Below, piece by piece: positions 6,829 to 8,655 of a DNA stretch of 8,655 bases (position 1 is its first letter; each line of letters begins with the position of its first letter). This DNA comes from an uncultured Eubacteriales bacterium (lineage in GTDB: Bacteria > Bacillota > Clostridia > UBA1381 > UBA9506), in contig UQYH01000092.1 of the NCBI GenBank assembly GCA_900545185.1, positions 1 to 8,655 of the forward strand. Direction: 5' to 3'. The notes below the pieces were generated by a model. The model did not search any database and was not told where the DNA came from. It saw nothing but the letters and a program-made list of their open reading frames with translations. Both the position numbers and the translations under genes were made by a program.

Positions 6829-6878
6829 GGGCTGTCAAAACAGTGCATTGATACAATACACGTTGTGACAGCCCTTTT
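6829..6878. terminator. Probable bidirectional terminator between lysA and the ABC exporter
   Basis: GGGCTGTCA (6829-6837) pairs with TGACAGCCC (6866-6874). After one A/G mismatch the stem continues inward, with AAC/GTT, one bulge, GTG/CAC (6843-6845 with 6859-6861), a C/A mismatch, and ATTG/CAAT (6847-6850 with 6854-6857) around an ATA loop. On the plus strand TTTT (6875-6878) follows. On the minus strand the flank reads TATTTATCTTTTT, so the hairpin can serve both convergent transcripts; the minus-strand tail is the better one. Confidence 0.82.
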
Positions 6879-6889
6879 CGTATGCTATT

Positions 6890-8655
6890 TTACTCCTCCA
6901 TGGTATCGCTGCCGCTATCCATGGCCGTTTGGTATAAATGATAATACAAGCCTTTTTGCGCCATCAGTTCGGCATGATTGCCGCGTTCGACAATGCCGGT
7001 TTCCGTCAGCACCAAAATCGTCCCGGCGTTGCGGATGGTAGAAAGTCTGTGCGCAATGGTAAAGGTTGTTCTTCCTTTTGCGAGGCTCTCTAAGGATTGC
7101 TGCACCAGACGTTCACTTTCGTTATCCAGCGCCGAGGTTGCTTCATCCAAAATCAAAATCGGCGGATTTTTCAAAAACACGCGCGCAATGCCAATGCGTT
7201 GCTTTTGTCCGCCCGACAGCTTCACGCCGCGCTCGCCGACATAGGTATCATACCCATCTGGCAGCTGCGAAATGAACTCATGCGCACCGGCCAGCTTCGC
7301 TGCCTGCACCACTTCATCCATCGAGGCACCGGGGCGGCCGTATTCAATGTTATCCAGCACCGTACCGGAAAACATGTAAATATCCTGCTGCACAACGCCG
7401 ATTTGCGACCGCAGCGACTCTAAGGTAACATCCCGTACATCATGACCGTCAATGGTAATAGTACCCTCTGTCACATCATAAAACCGCGGCAGCAGGCTGC
7501 ACAGGGTTGTTTTGCCGCCGCCGGAGGGGCCGACAAGCGCAACGGTATCACCGGGCTGCACCGTTAAGTTGATATCGTGAAGCACTTCATCCAAATGGTC
7601 GGCATAGCGAAAGCCGACGTGCGAAAAGCAAATGGCGCCCCGAACGGGCGGTAACGGCTTTGCGCCTTTTTGATCGTGAATCAAAATCGGTTCATCCATT
7701 ACCTCGCAAAAACGCTCTATGCCCGTCATACCGCGCTGGAACTGCTCGGTAAACTCCACAATACGCCGAATGGACGTTAACAGCGTGTTGACGTATAAAA
7801 GATAGGCAATTAAATCAGCCGCGGTAATGCGTCCGTGAATCATAAAAAGCGAGCCGGAAACCAGCACCGCTACATACATAATACCGTCAAACGAGCGCGT
7901 AGAGCACTGAAAGAGAGCCATGTATTTGTACGAAAGCTTTTTAATATCCAAAAATTTATGATTGCCTTTTTTAAATTTTTCAATTTCAATCGGTTCATTC
8001 GCAAAGGACTTGACCACACGAATCCCCAAAAGGCTGTCCTCTACCTGAGAGTTCAGCTCACCCACCTGCACACGCGATGCCTTAAACGTAGCACGCATTT
8101 TGCGGTTTAAGAAGAACGCCACCAAAAACAAAAACGGCAAAAACGAAAAGATAATCAGCGTCAGCCACACGTTGACAGAGCTTAAAATACAAAATGCCGC
8201 CGCGATTTTGATAAACGAAATAAAAAACTCTTCAGGACAGTGATGTGCAAATTCCGTTATGTCAAACAAATCGCTGGTCAAACGCGACATTAAGGTACCG
8301 ATTTTGGCATTGTCATAATACGAAAAGGAAAGGTTGGACAAATGCGCAAACAAATCCCGCCGCATATCTGTTTCAATCCGTGCCCCCATTACGTGGCCGA
8401 TGTTGGCCATGTAATACGTAGCCAATGTATCAATAATGCGCAGCACTAAATAAAAACCGCCAACGGACAGAATCAGCCGCACTGTCAGCGTTTCCGGCGC
8501 GGTTGCGGCGCAATTGGTAATCATACGTACCAAAAGCGGCAGTACAAGCTCGCAAAGAGTTGTCAGCGAGGCGCAAAATAGGTCAAAAATTAAAATCCAT
8601 TTATATTTTTTAAAATAAGGAAGAAAACGCCGAATCAGGCCTTTTTTCTTTGCAG
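6890..8655 (-). CDS. ABC exporter half-transporter, membrane domain fused to ATPase (5' end outside window)
   Basis: Type IV (MsbA/LmrA/BmrA-like) half-transporter that would work as a dimer in the cytoplasmic membrane, using ATP to export a lipid, drug or peptide; the substrate is unknown. The frame is open from the stop at 6890-6892 to the window edge, giving 588 codons less a partial one; no start is visible. A TTG at 8531-8533 lies inside the first membrane helix and is not the start. Visible residues 1-40 include a basic amphipathic segment (KKKGLIRRFLPYFKKYK) and the start of TM1. The membrane domain with about six helices runs to roughly residue 300. The ATPase domain carries Walker A GPSGGGKT (375-382), Q-loop VQQD (421-424), signature LSGGQKQR (479-486), Walker B ILILDEATSAL (499-509) with catalytic Glu504, and H-loop His535. 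All are intact, so either a homodimer or the competent half of a heterodimer is possible. It is convergent with lysA, with no functional link evident. Confidence 0.93.
   Translation of the reverse strand, partial: AKKKGLIRRFLPYFKKYKWILIFDLFCASLTTLCELVLPLLVRMITNCAATAPETLTVRLILSVGGFYLVLRIIDTLATYYMANIGHVMGARIETDMRRDLFAHLSNLSFSYYDNAKIGTLMSRLTSDLFDITEFAHHCPEEFFISFIKIAAAFCILSSVNVWLTLIIFSFLPFLFLVAFFLNRKMRATFKASRVQVGELNSQVEDSLLGIRVVKSFANEPIEIEKFKKGNHKFLDIKKLSYKYMALFQCSTRSFDGIMYVAVLVSGSLFMIHGRITAADLIAYLLYVNTLLTSIRRIVEFTEQFQRGMTGIERFCEVMDEPILIHDQKGAKPLPPVRGAICFSHVGFRYADHLDEVLHDINLTVQPGDTVALVGPSGGGKTTLCSLLPRFYDVTEGTITIDGHDVRDVTLESLRSQIGVVQQDIYMFSGTVLDNIEYGRPGASMDEVVQAAKLAGAHEFISQLPDGYDTYVGERGVKLSGGQKQRIGIARVFLKNPPILILDEATSALDNESERLVQQSLESLAKGRTTFTIAHRLSTIRNAGTILVLTETGIVERGNHAELMAQKGLYYHLYQTAMDSGSDTMEE

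Noticed and set aside
7097..7423. A 108-codon plus-strand open frame antisense to the ABC exporter
   Set aside because: It overlaps the conserved ATPase domain on the other strand and has no ribosome site or family resemblance.

Overview
The window looks like an ordinary chromosomal stretch from a bacterium of moderate GC content, most likely a member of the Firmicutes/Clostridia (an Oscillospirales/Ruminococcaceae-like gut bacterium is my guess, from protein style only). The evidence is the strong AGGAGG-type ribosome binding sites, AT-rich intergenic DNA with sigma-A-like promoters, compact gene spacing, and Clostridia-like versions of GlmM, GlmS, RapZ/YvcJ and LysA. There is no rRNA, tRNA, CRISPR array, integrase, transposase or phage gene.

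Layout: (1) Bases 1-135 are an AT-rich promoter region and 5' leader with a bulged hairpin. (2) Bases 136-3303 hold glmM (TTG start) and glmS, 18 bp apart and read as one operon. Together they encode two steps from fructose-6-phosphate towards UDP-GlcNAc. A strong intrinsic terminator follows at 3347-3378. (3) A second promoter near 3434-3462 opens a three-gene unit: rapZ/yvcJ (3532-4401), an iron-type alcohol dehydrogenase overlapping it by one base (4401-5486), and lysA, diaminopimelate decarboxylase (5503-6804). (4) Bases 6805-6889 hold a long imperfect hairpin that probably terminates transcription from both sides. (5) On the minus strand, a fused membrane-ATPase ABC exporter half-transporter runs from its stop at 6890 off the right edge. 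Its true start lies outside the window.

How the genes fit together: glmM and glmS supply amino sugar for peptidoglycan. RapZ/YvcJ is a nucleotide-binding regulator linked in other bacteria to GlmS control (E. coli) and to cell-envelope sugar metabolism. LysA makes lysine from meso-diaminopimelate, itself a peptidoglycan component. A cell-wall-precursor theme therefore links four of the six genes; the alcohol dehydrogenase is the odd one. I found no convincing new system. The points most worth checking are the placement of rapZ beside glmMS and away from yvcK/whiA, the absence of a glmS ribozyme in the visible leader, and the dehydrogenase translationally coupled to rapZ.
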